In this document: piece by piece, positions 45,440 to 57,830 of the stretch
Layout of the letters: the number at the start of each line of letters is the position of its first letter
Numbering within the stretch: position 1 is the stretch's first letter
Assembly (NCBI GenBank): GCA_029641185.1
Contig: JAPWGK010000002.1
Span: 2,294,001-2,358,000 of the forward strand
DNA: 64,000 nt
Origin: Pseudofabraea citricarpa
Lineage: Eukaryota > Ascomycota > Leotiomycetes > Helotiales > Dermateaceae
Direction: 5' to 3'
The notes under the pieces: generated by a model
Database searches by the model: none
What the model saw: only the letters and a program-made list of their open reading frames with translations
Told to the model about the DNA's origin: nothing
Made by a program: the position numbers and the translations under genes

Positions 45440-48048
45440 CTAGTACTCAACCATCAAGATCTTCTTCAGACCACCTATTTCCTTCTCCCATGCCTCTACT
45501 TTACTTTGGCTTGTAGACAATTTGCTCAGCAAGAAATCGATTCTGGGTAAAATCTCGCTTGGCTGTTTTGGAAGCGTGCCTAGCATCGTCAACTCGGTCT
45601 CGTATTTGTCGATATTCTTGGTCTCAATTTTTGCAAGCTCCGTCAAAATAGCTAGGTCGAGTCTACTCTTGAGGACTTTGTCCTCGGTGAGTGATTTGAA
45701 GGCTGCTTGATACACCGGCTTCCCTGCCTTAATAGACTGAGGACGGCCTTTGTAAGTTTTGATAGAAATAAGCTCCACGGCCGATAACGCCTCCAGAACG
45801 CTCTCTCCATTAGAGGCAGTTGGTGTGAGTGACGACGCAAACGTGTTTGATAGCAATACTTCATTGTAGCGGAGGGACTCGGACTTTGCCAATTCCTTGA
45901 CAAGGTACCAAGCTTGCTCTGCTGACCATTTTCTTTCTCCCTTGTCGACTGTTAGGAGATACATCTTCATGATCTCGGACGCACTTTGTTCAATTATCTC
46001 AGCCACTGCCTTTTTAGGTGTCTGTCCAGTCTTCAGCCTACGTGCAAGGAACTCTAGATCGGTTAAGCGACCTCCAAGGATATCGATGCATTCATCAAGT
46101 TCGTCCAAGTCATTTCTTTTTTGATCCGTACTTAATTTGATACCTTTGTTGGAGGGATCTTGTTGATCCGATTCAAGGTGTGTAATAACAAATTTCTTAG
46201 CAACTTCAGGAGTGATGTCCCCAAGAGCAATCTGTCTAAACACTCTATCGGGTAGAGCTTTACTGAGGGATTTTGAGTATGATATGTCGTTTGTGAGGAA
46301 GATAACATGAGCAATGTTGGCAGTGGTCAAAGTTGCCGCCCATTCCGAGAGCTTATCATAAACAACACTACTCTCCTCATTCTTGTGTAAGAAGTTATCG
46401 ATAACAACAACTGGTCTAAATTCTGGATGTGCTTCTAACCAGTCATCGTCCGCTAGGGAAGCATCCTTGTCGTCACTGTGCCGAGAATCGAGGGCTACTT
46501 GCTTTAGAGCCGTTGCTGTATTTGACCAAATCTTGGCGAGCTGTGTGTCCAAAGTCTCAGAGAAGCCTGACTTAACTCCGATGGTCCCTTGTGCTGCAAG
46601 ATCAATTAAACTGCTAAAGCTATTCATCCAAGAAAATACCGGGCGATATCCCACAGCAGCAGCGGCAGCAGCAATGGTCGCACTATCACCACGAGCTTCC
46701 TGGATTGGCTTGCAGTCAATTAATAGTGTGTTCTTCCGATTACCCAAAGCTTGGTCCATTATAAGCTCTTTCTTCCCAGAGCCTCGTGGGCCTTGGATGA
46801 CAATGAAGGTATCTGCAGTCTCCATTAACCAGGTCGAAATTTGGTCAATAACTTCTCGTCTATCGTCCCAGATGGCATGAAGGCTTGCTTCTTCTGATTT
46901 GTGGCGACGGAAAGTAAAAATGTCTGTGGCCTGGCTCTTGAACCACTGATAAACCTTATTGTCCTTCACGTCAAACGCATGATCAATTCGAGCCTTAATA
47001 AAAAAGGTGCGAATTGGATCGAATACAGCGATAGTGATGGTAGTAAGGATTGCAGCTACCAATGGTATGACAACTCTTGGATGGTCCTTGATCCAATCAC
47101 GGATCCAATGTGCCTTCATCTTGGCTTCGTATGAAAGCCGCAGTTGTGTTCCCGCTTTACCACCACCTGCTTCTTCCAAGACCTGAAAGCCATGCATACA
47201 ATTTCTCGCCATAATAGCGTGCCTTATGCGAGCAAAGTCGATATATGCATATTTTGGCAAGATTTTGGAGTCGGAAGGTTGCGAGGTTATCTCGGCAAGC
47301 TTTCCGTACCTTCGAAACAGGCTATAAAGTGATTCTTGTGAAAGTTCAGCGGCAGCTTCTCCAGGCTTTGTTGGTACAAATTCGACCTTCAACCTGGAGC
47401 TGGGAAAGCGGTACAAATCTTCCAACCACGGTTTTCCTCTTACTAAGTTCGCCTGTACTCGCCGGAAGGGATTGAAGAAAGGCTTGATGGGATGCTCCTC
47501 CAGGTATTTCCCAAGAAGCCCTTCAATTTCCTTCGCAGTTATTCCATCTGGGTGTGAGAACTTGACAAAGGCTCCGCCATCTTTTAACCGGGGAAGGATT
47601 TCTGTGACCTTGATCGGGATGCTTGAAGGTATTGCCCGTTTGACGAGGTTCATGGGCTCGTAAGACTTGAGTGTCTGGTTATTGAATCGTACCAGGAGCT
47701 CTGGAAGGCTTTTTTCGGCTTGCCATGGTATTCTCAAAGCCCAATTAAGTTTTAGAGGGAAGAGGCCTATGGTCTCTTAGCTTCGCCACTAAATCAAGAA
47801 TAAGCATACTCACCATCAAAGAACAAGATCCCTTCTTGAGCACTAGCTGATATATGACCGGTTTTGTCCTCGCCGGTTTCTGTGCTTGCTCTCCTGAGAC
47901 CATTCAAGCTTCCGCGATTGAGAGGCGTGGCTGCCCTAGAGCCCTTTCCAGCATTGTAGAAGCTTCGCGCCTGTAGTCCAGGGAGTCTCGATTTTGGCAG
48001 GCCGGTGGGATTGAAGAGGACGCGTTGGAGACGCGCCGAGGTCTGCAT
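45440..48048 (-). CDS. yme2: Mitochondrial escape protein Yme2 (RNA12), inner membrane
   Basis: Two exons, 48048-47814 and 47766-45440, give 853 aa; yeast Yme2 is 850 aa. The first exon encodes a matrix presequence (MQTSARLQRVLFNPTGLPKS, rich in R and without acid residues) and GILFFDG. The second begins LFPLKLNWALRIPW. An RRM-like domain follows (AYIDFARIRHAIMARNCMHG), then one membrane span near residues 300-320 (VVIPLVAAILTTITIAVF). Next is an AAA-like RNA12 NTPase domain in the intermembrane space with a Walker A motif GPRGSGKKEL and a Walker B-like PVVVIDNF. Yme2 helps maintain mtDNA and nucleoid structure, and its loss raises mtDNA escape to the nucleus in yeast. It shares a 284-bp promoter with another mitochondrial gene. 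Confidence 0.95.
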
Positions 48049-48332
48049 TTTGGGCGCCGTGTTATCTGTGACCACCAAAGAGCATGATGTGGTATAACAT
48101 GGAATTTGACGATCGAAAGAGAAAATGGCAGACCATAGTCTGTCCACAGACAACTAGAAAACAGCCCAGGCTATGTGCAGGTATCCAATGAGATACGTCA
48201 TAAGGCTGTGAATGTGTCCCGTCCACGTGACCGCGAGGCGCATCGCGAAAAGATTATGGAGTATGGAAGCGTGGAACCTCCACCAGTTCCATTGAAGCCC
48301 ATAACTGCAAGTCTCTCTCTACATCTATCAAA
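48049..48332. promoter_or_regulatory. Bidirectional promoter between two mitochondrial protein genes
   Basis: 284 bp separate the start codons of YME2 (-) and the EMI1-like gene (+). The spacing implies shared regulatory DNA. I could not assign particular factor sites. Confidence 0.5.
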
Positions 48333-49079
48333 ATGGGTTGGCTCTGGTCCAATTCAGCTGGTGCAGCTAAGGACACCACATCAACATCAACACCAAACCA
48401 GGAACTTTCCCCTTCAACACCGCAAGAAACAACCCCTCGAGCTACAACACGAGAGGAAGTCGCAGAGCAAGAACTGAAATCCTTCCTTCAAGAACTCTCC
48501 GCCGACGTACAACCAAGCAGTACAAAATACAATCGCGTACCGCGTGAACCACCGCCCCCAACCAAATCAAACGCCTCTTCGTTCAATCCCAAAAACAATG
48601 GCCCGCAAGCAGATCCCGAGTCCCTCGGAGAGGCGCTGCTGCCCAGGACCATGTCTTGCCGAGACGCATTCGACAGCGCCTTTTATTGCCAATCTTTAGG
48701 TGGCCAGTTCAACAACTTGTACAGATATGGCACCGTGAGGAGTTGTAGTGAAAACTGGGGAGATTTCTGGTTTTGCATGCGTACAAGGGGCCGAGCAGAC
48801 GAGGAGAAAGAGACCTTGATCAAGGATCATTACAGGCAAAGGGAGAGGAGGCGATACGGCAGAGCAGAAGGGGCTGTGCGCGTTGAAGATGGGAAAGTTA
48901 TCTCGGAAGACATGGCCGGCGGCCCTAGAAGCAGTGAAGATATCTGGAAGAGTAGAGATAGAAAGCTGGAATGGGGGGAGGCTTTCTCGACAGCGCCCCC
49001 TGTATGGCAAGGAACTGATGAAGAATGGCAACAAATGGAACGGGCGAGAAGAGCAGGCAAAGTAAATGGTACTTCATAA
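48333..49079 (+). CDS. EMI1-like twin CX9C protein (DUF3128)
   Basis: Single exon, 248 aa. The core holds two CX9C pairs, C-RDAFDSAFY-C and C-SENWGDFWF-C, about residues 109-149. This is the helix-hairpin-helix fold of small proteins oxidised by Mia40 in the mitochondrial intermembrane space. The arrangement matches the DUF3128 family that includes yeast Emi1, needed for respiratory function and for meiotic gene induction. The N-terminal 100 residues are polar and Pro/Thr-rich. The C-terminal part is charged with EWGEAFSTAPPVWQG. No cleavable presequence is needed for Mia40 clients. The frame starts at a clear ATG, and there are no introns. The head-to-head position with YME2 suggests joint expression in mitochondrial biogenesis. 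Confidence 0.87.
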   Translation: MGWLWSNSAGAAKDTTSTSTPNQELSPSTPQETTPRATTREEVAEQELKSFLQELSADVQPSSTKYNRVPREPPPPTKSNASSFNPKNNGPQADPESLGEALLPRTMSCRDAFDSAFYCQSLGGQFNNLYRYGTVRSCSENWGDFWFCMRTRGRADEEKETLIKDHYRQRERRRYGRAEGAVRVEDGKVISEDMAGGPRSSEDIWKSRDRKLEWGEAFSTAPPVWQGTDEEWQQMERARRAGKVNGTS

Positions 49080-49435
49080 ACCTATTGTACAAGTGTTATG
49101 GGAAAGGAGTTGGGCATACCGGGGAGTTCCGCGCTCTAGATTCTAATCAAGTTTACATCACAGCTCTTACAAGTCAACTGAAAAGTGTTATATGCACAGT
49201 AGTGTGTTTATGATTGCACTATATCGATAATTTTCAGCCATTCAGCATGTGTCCACCAAACCATGTCTCCATGTTTCCAGGTATTCCAATAGTAGACAGC
49301 CCCGAAGCGCCAAGCAACGCCGTAAGAAAACCACCAATGCCAGAAAGGAACCAACCCCGTCCTGGTAGATATCTTCCTTTCGCATACTCCTATTGACATG
49401 GCATCCCCAATTCAACGCCTTATAACTGCTATAGA
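49080..49435. other. Convergent spacer
   Basis: 3' flanks of the EMI1-like gene and SPT20. Nothing else was seen. Confidence 0.5.
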
Positions 49436-52337
49436 TTACATCCCTGGGGGTCGCTGTTGCATGCCCATACCATTTTGCATGCCGTTTTGCATGCCGTTCA
49501 TATTTTGCTGCATCCCGTTTTGAGCTGCTGCCGCCGCCGCCATCTGTTGTTGTTTCCTAGCAAACATCATGGTTACTTGTTTCTGTGCTGCCATCTGGCA
49601 CTGTTGTTTGATTGCCCTTATCACGTCTTCGCTCGGCGCACCGCCACCTGGATTTTGTTGGCTGAGGTTATTCATTTGCTGCTGAAACAATGAATTGGCT
49701 TGAGCAGAAACCTGAGCTTTGAACATCGCTTGCATATTATTTTGAGGATTTTGCGGGTGTTGCGGTTGATTCTGGCCCTGTTGCATATGCATTTGGTTCA
49801 TCCTCTGCTGCTGCATCTGATGTGCATTTAGCATCCCACCACCACCATTCATGAAGTTCTGCTGCATGTTCTGCATATTCTGTGGCATACCACCGCCATT
49901 TGCCAAGTGCTGGCGTTGTTGCATAGCCGCGATCTGGGCTGCATATTGTGGGGTCATCTGGCCGTTGTTTATTAGATTGCCTTGTTGCTGCTGATGCTGT
50001 TGATGAGCTAAAATTTGTTGGGCTTGCATCATTTGCGCTTGAGTGATTGGCTGCCCATTGGCCATACTTTGCATTTGCTGCCTTCGCACCATTTCTCGTT
50101 GTAACATTTGTTGATGTGCAACCTGCTGAGCTTGTGCAAGAGGCATCGACTGGCCATTTGGCATACCTCCTGGCATCATTTGTCCATGAGCCATTTGGCC
50201 GGGAACCGGACTACCTTGTGACATTCTCGGAGTTTGGCTCATTGATCGGTTTATTGGCGTGGATTGCATGTGAGGTGTTGCACTTGGCATACGTGGTGTC
50301 CCACCATGGCTCTGCTGACTTCTTTGCGAAGTCATAGCATGAGACATCGGAACACCAATCTGTGGATGATTTTGATTGACCACAGACCCGGGTCGTGGCG
50401 GGCTCCCTCCCATACTGGAATTTGATTGCTGCATAGGAACAGTGCCCATATTGTTGCCAATTGGCGATGAATGACCATGACTATGGGGTGTGCCGTTCCT
50501 GACGATTGGAGATGATGCCTGTGCTTGAGATACCTGCTGCTGTTGAAACCTTTGAGGTTGCCCTTGCATCCCGTTTGCCATACCAATGTTGACCTGAGGA
50601 TGTCCATGTTGAACTTGTTGCATCGGCTTTTGCATCGGCAAGCCTTGTGGCGGTTGTTGACTTTGTGCGGCAAGGGCACGGCGATGAGCTTCGGCTTGCT
50701 GTTGTGCAGCTCGCTGTTGTATAGCGTTCTGTTCTTCCCTCTTTTTACCCTCTGCCGCTTCAGATTGAAGTCTTAACCTCTCTCTCTCCTGGTCCTGGAC
50801 TCGCTTTCTATCAGCCTCCTTCTTCTCAGCCCTCTTTGCCTCGGCCAGAGAGGTTTTGATATTATCGATTGCTTTGAACCTCTCGAAAGTTGCAAAGCCG
50901 GCTGACCCATCTCCATCAGCTGGATTTGGAGCACCCTGAGCGCCAGTTGCAGAGTTCCTTCCGTCGCATAGGGTCATAAAGCGCTCTACTTCTGCAGCCT
51001 GTGCTTCATCTGCAGCCATCTCCGCCACCGTTCTCTTGCGAGTCTTGGATGATGGGAGCTTGCCAGAATGCATGGGGTGAGCTAATGCTTCTAAAAGGTG
51101 GGCAGCTTGAGTTGCATTGTTCACAGGGTCTAAGTACAACGGAGCGGTTGTAAGAACGGTGGTTCGAGCCTGAAATGCATGAATGTCATTAGGTGGTAGT
51201 TCCATAACTGTCTTTTTTTGCCGCTTTGCTGGAGGTGGCATAATTGTTTGTGGCGTCGGAGGTACTGAAGTTAAAGGGGTTGATGGAGGAGCAATTGTGG
51301 CAGACAATGGTCCATTGACATCTGGTCTGCCAGCAGGATCTCCAGATTGAGGGGTGTTAGCTTTCACAGCAATTTCAAGCTGCCTACTAAGCTCGGTAGG
51401 AAAGAGAACCAAAGTTCTAACTGGTGGTTTTTTTGGTGATCCTTTAGCATTCCGGGAACTGTCTCCGGGAACTGCAGGCGCAGGCATATTCTCTTTGTCT
51501 TTCTGCTCGGACGTCCTAGATTTCTTCTCGTCGTCTGATTCGGATACATTCTTCGATTTTGAGGGTGTTGTGGTATCTGTGGTTGGGTAAGGAACATATG
51601 GCGACGGAGTTAAATAGGGATTATAATTGTGTATCGAAAATGGGGTCGTTTTTGTTGCTCCTTCCTTTACCTTATTGTTGGATCCTTCAGATGGAGCAAT
51701 GGACTTATGGTCATGTATCTGGACTATCATGCATCCCTCATAGAACCGTATATCCGACATCAAAAAGACCTCGACAAGGTCATGAGGGACTGTACGCTCC
51801 TTCAGATGATCGATCATTATCTTCATGGGGGATCTGTAAGAGAAACTCCCCTCCATCTGGTCGAACCGGAAGTTTGTGGGATGCAGATGTATAATTAATG
51901 AAGGCGGACAACCCTGGAACTTCTTAAGGATGTACGCTTCGGTTTGGACTAAAAAGGTCAGACCGGAACAGGATATTCAGCACGGTGAAAACCTCACCAT
52001 AGGGAGGAGGCTGTGTGACTTGACCAACAGCAAGATCTCCAGCAAGACTGGCCGACCGCATCCCAGCACTATTGTTCCGCTGACCTCGACCTAAAACCTG
52101 CCCCGGCGGATCACGCCGAAGTCGATTGACAGCTCGCGCCGCTGAGGTATTATTTCCGACGCCATTGAGGTTATTGACCTGCTTCGAACCAGGGGGGAGT
52201 CTGCCTGCGGACATAGATGGAGATGGCGAGGAGGTTGAAGAATTGATGCCATTTGTCTGAATGCCCGAGGGAACGGGGCGCTTGGCCTTTGTTGCTGTCG
52301 CGGAAGACGACTGAATAGCCGCTGCAGAGGGTGCCAT
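49436..52337 (-). CDS. spt20: SAGA complex structural subunit Spt20
   Basis: Two exons, 52337-51998 and 51936-49436, give 946 aa. Exon 1 encodes a Ser/Ala/Pro-rich start and PPPYG. Splicing gives AYILKKFQG, LIIHLHPTNFRFDQ and EGSFSYRSPMK, the Spt20 domain that runs to about residue 210 (VPHDLVEVFLMSDIRFYEGC, MIVQIHDHK). This domain holds SAGA together in the nucleus. Then come a Ser/Pro region, a basic patch PPPAKRQKKT, a charged helix rich in E, K and R (AEKKEADRKRVQDQERERLR), and a 400-residue tail dominated by Gln, Met, Asn and Pro, as in fungal Spt20 coactivator tails. Minus-strand CAG/CAT repeats encode this tail, so length differences between strains are likely. Confidence 0.92.
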
Positions 52338-53900
52338 CTGGATCTAAAGCGCAGCGCAGATCGTGGCAGGTCTCTGAAGTCTCAAGCTCATCCTATGTTA
52401 TCGCGGATTCTGATATGTTCTGGCCATCTAATGCGGTAGTCTGTTGCGCGCAGTAACAAGGGGGGCTATCGATGGAGGAGGGGAGGGTGCGCGACAAAGG
52501 GCTCGACTTGGGGCGCAAGTGTCGATGAACGAATGTTGGAGGCCGATGATGGCGGTAGGAGATGTCGGGGATCCTGGGGGTTGTCGTGGAGTAATTGAGA
52601 TGTCGCGCGCTTGCTCCGACGTCAAGATAGTCGTGGTCGTGTACGGTTACTACGGTATGGTGGGGATCGTACGCAGAGCCGCATTCGCATTCGCTGTGCA
52701 AGATCACCCGGGGAGTTGATGGTTAGTCAGCATGTGCCCACTGCCCGCTTTGGTTTGGCTGCCTCATATCACGTGTCGCTCTCAGTGAAATGGATCTCTC
52801 CCAGCACTCACCCTTTCCATCCTCTCACCACCACACAAACACCACCAGCACAACTCCAACCCGTTGTGCATATAAAGCCCAGAGCTTCTGAAGAACGACA
52901 ATTCCTTGCCGACAGTTCACCACAATCTCATGAATGACGTCCTAAAGCTCTTAGCCACTGGCCTGTGGCAGCCCTGTGCTTCCGGAACCTTTTTCGACTG
53001 GTACACACACATGCATCCCCACACAATTGAGACCGCTGCTGCCGACCCATCTCGCATCGATGAAGCACAGTGGCACTGCACAGAAAGCTCGAGGCTGACA
53101 ATCCTGCCCCGCCGTGCTGGCTTTCCATCAGCCACATCTGATGTTGACAAGGACACAGTTTCGACAGTGCACCTCCAGTTTTCTTTAGTGGTTCGTCCGG
53201 TCTTTAAAACAGAGGTTATTTGCCGAGGCTTTGTCGTTGTTATCGAACAGCCATGCAGAGATTTACCACGAAACAGATCTCATCTTCAACTGATCGGCAA
53301 GCAGCTGGGTCGCCATTGGGCCCTTGGGCATAATACTCGATCTCTTCTCTCCAGGGATGGTGCTCACAAGACCTCCGCAAAAGCTTGCTCGAGTTTACCC
53401 CTTTTATCCAGCACCATAGCCGGCGAAGCAGGAGTATCCGTAAGGCGAGTGGTCCTAAAGCGTTTCGACTTGACAAACTCCGTCATATGAAAGCGGCATA
53501 ACGCGTACGCAATTAAGTCTTGTGTTTTCTTTATATTGAAGCTCGCATGGCGGCGATTGGCGGAAAGTTGGGTGCAGACCCTGCGAAACTCGGTAGCCGG
53601 TACATTCTACCCCACAGCGCCCCTGAGTCGAAGCTTTCGGGCGTTCTTGGTGGATCATCTACCGCAACTGCCATGATTTCCAGATGAGCTTAACACGACA
53701 TCATGGTGTGAATGTTTCTGAGCAAGGCCTGAGAAGCTTTTTGGTCATTTACTGCTGCGGGGTCATTTCCATGGATCTCCTTTGACCTTTTGTGGGTCTT
53801 GGTTTGGTATAAGTAAGGGATATTATTCCTGCTAAATCTTCTTCATCTCTATTCCACCGCCTCTCCTTCTCAATTCCTAATTCTATTCCTGTCTTCAACC
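52338..53900. other. Spacer between SPT20 and the GH12 gene
   Basis: An ATG-initiated plus-strand frame at 52930-53490 (187 codons) follows a TATAAA at about 52870 and a CT-rich stretch. It has no recognised domain and a composition I cannot judge, so I leave it uncalled. The GH12 promoter occupies the last 200 bp. Confidence 0.4.
53757..53813 (+). promoter_or_regulatory. GH12 promoter: CreA-like site and TATA box
   Basis: GCGGGG at 53757-53762 fits the carbon-catabolite repressor CreA consensus SYGGRG. TATAAG at 53808-53813 lies 88 bp before the start codon. A single CreA site is weak evidence on its own, but its place upstream of a glucanase gene is fitting. Confidence 0.4.
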
Positions 53901-54737
53901 ATGAAGTTCACTCAAGTTCTTCTTCCTGTTTTCCTGGCCTCTGCTGCCATTGCTTCTCCAACTGCGACGCTCGATAAGCGGGCCACAACCATCTGTGGTC
54001 AGTGGGATTCGGTTGTCACCGGTACCTACACTGTCTATCAAGATCTTTGGAATAAAGATGCTGCCACTTCTGGGTCACAGTGCACGACTGTCAATTCTCT
54101 TTCGGGCAGCACAGTCGCATGGTCAACCTCCTGGACATGGGCTGGGGGCTCAAACCAAGTAAAGTCATTTGCCAATGCTGTTGTTACCAGCACGGTCAAG
54201 CAAGTCAGCGCCATCTCAACTATCCCATCAACTTGGAAATGGTCGTAAGTTCATCTGATCCTTTGAATTTGTCCTCGCTAACACCAATAGATATACCGGC
54301 ACTAGCATCGTGGCTGATGTAGCCTACGATCTCTTTAGTTCTTCTACCTCGACCGGTAGCAATGAGTACGAGATTATGATTTGGCTCGCAGCTATTGGAG
54401 GCGCAGGGCCTATCTCCAGCACAGGAAGCACCATTGCCACACCGACCATCGCGGGAGTGACGTGGAATCTATACTCTGGACCTAACGGAGCTATGACTGT
54501 CTATAGTTTCGTTGCTCAGAGCCAGGCCACCAGCTTCTCGGGTGATCTCAAGGCTTTCCTCACTTACTTGTCAACCAACTTCCAATACCCAACGAGCCAA
54601 TACCTACTGAGCATTGGTGCTGGTACTGAACCGTTTACTGGTAGGTTTCCTCCCACATTGAGATATTATGATACTAATATTGTCAAGGTTCAAACGCTGT
54701 CTTTACTACTTCCGCCTACTCGGCTGTTGTGAATTGA
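53901..54737 (+). CDS. Secreted GH12 endo-glucanase or xyloglucanase
   Basis: Three exons, 53901-54244, 54291-54640 and 54688-54737, give 247 aa, the usual size of a GH12 enzyme without a binding module. The signal peptide is [20 protein letters not shown], followed by a short propeptide ending at a Kex2-type KR (residues 26-27). The mature beta-jelly-roll includes CGQWDSV, the nucleophile E142 in [41 protein letters not shown], and the acid/base E228 in GTEPFTG. The last exon supplies [17 protein letters not shown]12 enzymes cut beta-1,4-glucan or xyloglucan in plant cell walls with retention. Which of these it prefers cannot be told here. Introns of 46 and 47 bp are canonical. Confidence 0.94.
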
Positions 54738-55428
54738 GGTAACGATTGAGTAGGAATTGTAGAGAGAAAACATTTCTTTGTACATACTTAACCATTTTAT
54801 TCCATCTTGGAACCCCAAAAATTCATGATATCTCATACTAGCCGAACTGTTGAATTCGCAGTTTAGTACCAATATCTACCCTGCTTGTGGATATCATAGT
54901 CTTAACGTATAAAATTGTACTTCTCAGTTGAAAATACCGTTCCATGGCAAATTACAAGGGCACAGTGATTTAGTAGCTATGAAACATAAGTTCTCATCTT
55001 GACTCGCATTGATTCGCGGTTTCTATTAATTGATATGCACCATGAAGTCATGGTGCAGTACTTAGAGACCAAGTTTACAATTAGATGGCTTAGCAACCTC
55101 AACTCATTACTATGCATATGCACGACATACGATTGCTACAGATTCAAGCCTTTTAAACCCCTCGTGTCTTTATGCTACACATACCTATCTAGCGAATCAG
55201 AGAGACAGTAAGATATCCCTGTATGTACAGTATTGCTTTCTGCCCCCGCAATCTTGGTATTGTCGGTTATCGCGCTTGTCAGAATGCAACGTGTACTGCA
55301 TCATGTGGATCATTCCCTCGGACTTTTAATATTGTCCTCCTAGCATTAACCTTATGTATAATATATCAAAGGACTAGCCCTCAAATTATTCTGTATATCT
55401 TTGTGGTTCTAGTCCGAACTCATGAGCA
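54738..55428. other. Intergenic
   Basis: Terminator region of GH12 and promoter of the oxidase gene. AT-rich with no supported gene. I looked for an upstream signal-peptide exon of the oxidase and found none. Confidence 0.5.
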
Positions 55429-56934
55429 ATGGACAAAAGACTTAGCGAACAGAGCGATATTCTGATTGCGGCTGGTCTCCAAAAATGCTTACTCTTTCCT
55501 GGAGATGCTGGCTACGAGGAAAGTATAGGATCCTACTGGTCCGTCAACGCCCAACAGCATCCGTGGTGTATCATCCAGCCAACCTCCACTGACGAGGTCT
55601 CGCGTACCTTGAAGGCACTTTCTAGCCATGAGCACGAAGCTAGCGATTGGGGGTTTGCCGTACGAAGTGGTGGGCATAGTCACTGGGCGGGGTCAAACAA
55701 CATCGATAACGGTATAACCATTGACTTGCAGCTGCTGAACTCGGTGACTTACGATGCAACAACTCGGCTTGCATCTCTCGGGCCCGGGAACAGATGGGGC
55801 CGTGTCTTCGAAATCCTAGACGGCTTCGGCGTTGTAGTTCCAGGCGGCCGAGTGGCAGACGTTGGCGTAGCCGGCTTTCTGACCGGGGGTGGTAACTCGT
55901 ATTACTCGGGAAGAGCAGGCATGGCGTGCGACAGTGTTGTGAACTTCGAGGTCGTCCTCGCCGACGGAAGGATCGTTCAAGCCAATAAAGACACGAATGC
56001 AGATCTGTGGAGAGCTCTGAAAGGCGGATCAGCCAATTTCGGCATCGTCACACGCTTCGATATGGAAACCCTGCCGGCGTCGAGTGTCTGGGGCGGCATG
56101 CAAGCTTCTGACAAGTCTACCACTCAGGATTTCATCACTTCCGTTATCAACTTCACTAACGAGAATCATAAAAACCCTCAAGATGCATATCTCGTCAATT
56201 TTACATACAACCCAACGATCTTCCCAGTTATCGTGGTCTCAAGTGTTATGGTAGATACGCTCGGGGTTGAGAATGCACCGGCATTCGACGAGATCCAGAA
56301 AATCCCGACGGTGATGCAGGATATTAAACACAGGACCATGAAAGAGATCACAACTGCTTACGTTCTTCCTAGTGGTACTCGGTATGACACATCTTGAATT
56401 TTCTCGGCCGTGTCGCTAAATAACTCACCAAACATTAGGAACATTTGGTTCACATTGACCTTCCTCAACAACGCAAGCATCGCGCAAAAAACCGCCGACC
56501 TGCACGAGAAACTCGTGTCTGATCTCAAAGAAGTACTGCCAGCTAAGGACTTCACGACCCAATGCATCCTGCAACCCATGCCGTCCCACTTCGCCCAAAT
56601 CGGCGTCGCTAAAGGTGGTAATGTTCTCGGCATGGACGCAACCAAGGAAAACTCTCTGCTGTGGCTCGGCGCAATCGCTTTCCAGTCAACTGAGCACGAG
56701 CCGTTCGTGCAGGCCAAGATGGCTGCTTGGTCGGCGGATATAGAAGCTTATGCGAGTTCTCTCGGTGCTGATGTTCCGTGGCGCTATCTGAATTATGCCG
56801 ACCCGTCACAGGACCCGTTGAGCAGCTATGGCACCCAGAATGTGGACTTTGTGAGGCAGGTGGCTGAGAAGTATGATCCAAAGGGGCTGTTTCAAAAGAG
56901 GATGCCAGGAGGGTTTAGGATTTCAAGAGTGTAA
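55429..56934 (+). CDS. FAD-linked oxidase, berberine-bridge/PCMH type
   Basis: Two exons, 55429-56381 and 56439-56934, joined at SGTR|NIWF, give 482 aa. The FAD-binding PCMH half covers about residues 45-220: PWCIIQPTSTDEVS, VRSGGHSHWAGSNN, with the His that commonly bonds FAD, GPGNRWGRVFEIL, GGRVADVGVAGFLTGGG, then LWRALKGGSANFGIVT. The C-terminal berberine-bridge segment is present (WRYLNYADPSQDP and EKYDPKGLFQ). The usual Cys for a second FAD bond is absent from the GVAGFLTGGG region, so a single covalent bond is expected. Members oxidise sugars (AA7), alkaloids or polyketides. The start MDKRLSEQSD gives no signal peptide, unlike most relatives, so either the enzyme is intracellular or a 5' exon was missed. 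It follows GH12 on the same strand. Confidence 0.88.
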
Positions 56935-57830
56935 TTTGCCTTGTTGTAGCACTTGCTTATCACTTCGCTGTTTAAAATTTTCGATTCTTGAAAAGTAGGT
57001 ACCTAGCAACTACAACCAAGTAGCAATTAAAAGTACTTGATTGATGACGAAGATTTTGTATATGACAATCAGCAGTTGTTCTTTTGAAGGCGTTCAGCTA
57101 CAAATAGCGGATTCTCGAGGCTTGCATTTATATATCGTAATTGGTCTGGCTGACCTCAAAGAACATATGAATCAGGAGGATATTCAAAAGACACAGTTTG
57201 GAGTTTTTATAGCACTTGATTATTAAAAAGCATTTAACAAATCCATTTTATACCATGTCTCCATGTCGACAGGTAGCTGAAAATAACTTTACAGAAAAAT
57301 CACCTGGGGAATAAAAGATGATTTTAGATTCCATCTTTTATATATTGGAATACCATTTGACAACTGAGACTCACTTGACCATCGACAAGGGAGTTTATCA
57401 AAATGTCACGTTGGAACCAAGATATTTAGGAAGAATCGCTTTTTATTGGATTTCAGCTAATTTGGTGAAGTGCCCAATCTTAAACCATGTACCCCTGAAA
57501 AGAGAGGCAAGAGTGACTTGGAAGCTAAGGTAGGGCCAAAGAAAATAGTGACAAAGTGCATCCCCATATACTACCATAAAGACTAACCAGGGGTGATTCT
57601 GCAATCAAAGAAAAGAATTGGGGTATTAGAACACGCTGGAGTGCTGAGAAGTATCGAAGTGCCGAAAAGCGTTCAATGAAAACAATTGAGTGGAAGAAAA
57701 ACGCTTTTTGAGATAAAGATAGCAAATAAAAACACTATCGCTCAAGGAAAGGTTCTGTGCAAATATAGCTTTAATTGGAACGCCATATAAGAAGATGAGA
57801 GAAGACAAAGGGGAGATGTAGATCGTGAGA
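56935..57830. other. Convergent spacer, AT-rich
   Basis: 3' flanks of the oxidase and coiled-coil genes. AT-rich, with no supported gene. Confidence 0.5.

Noticed and set aside
46383..46880. 165-codon plus-strand frame within YME2
   Set aside because: It lies opposite conserved Walker A sequence of YME2, so it is a shadow of that gene.
52930..53490. 187-codon plus-strand frame behind a TATAAA
   Set aside because: No domain, no intron logic, and a basic low-quality C-terminal part. The evidence is too weak to call a gene.
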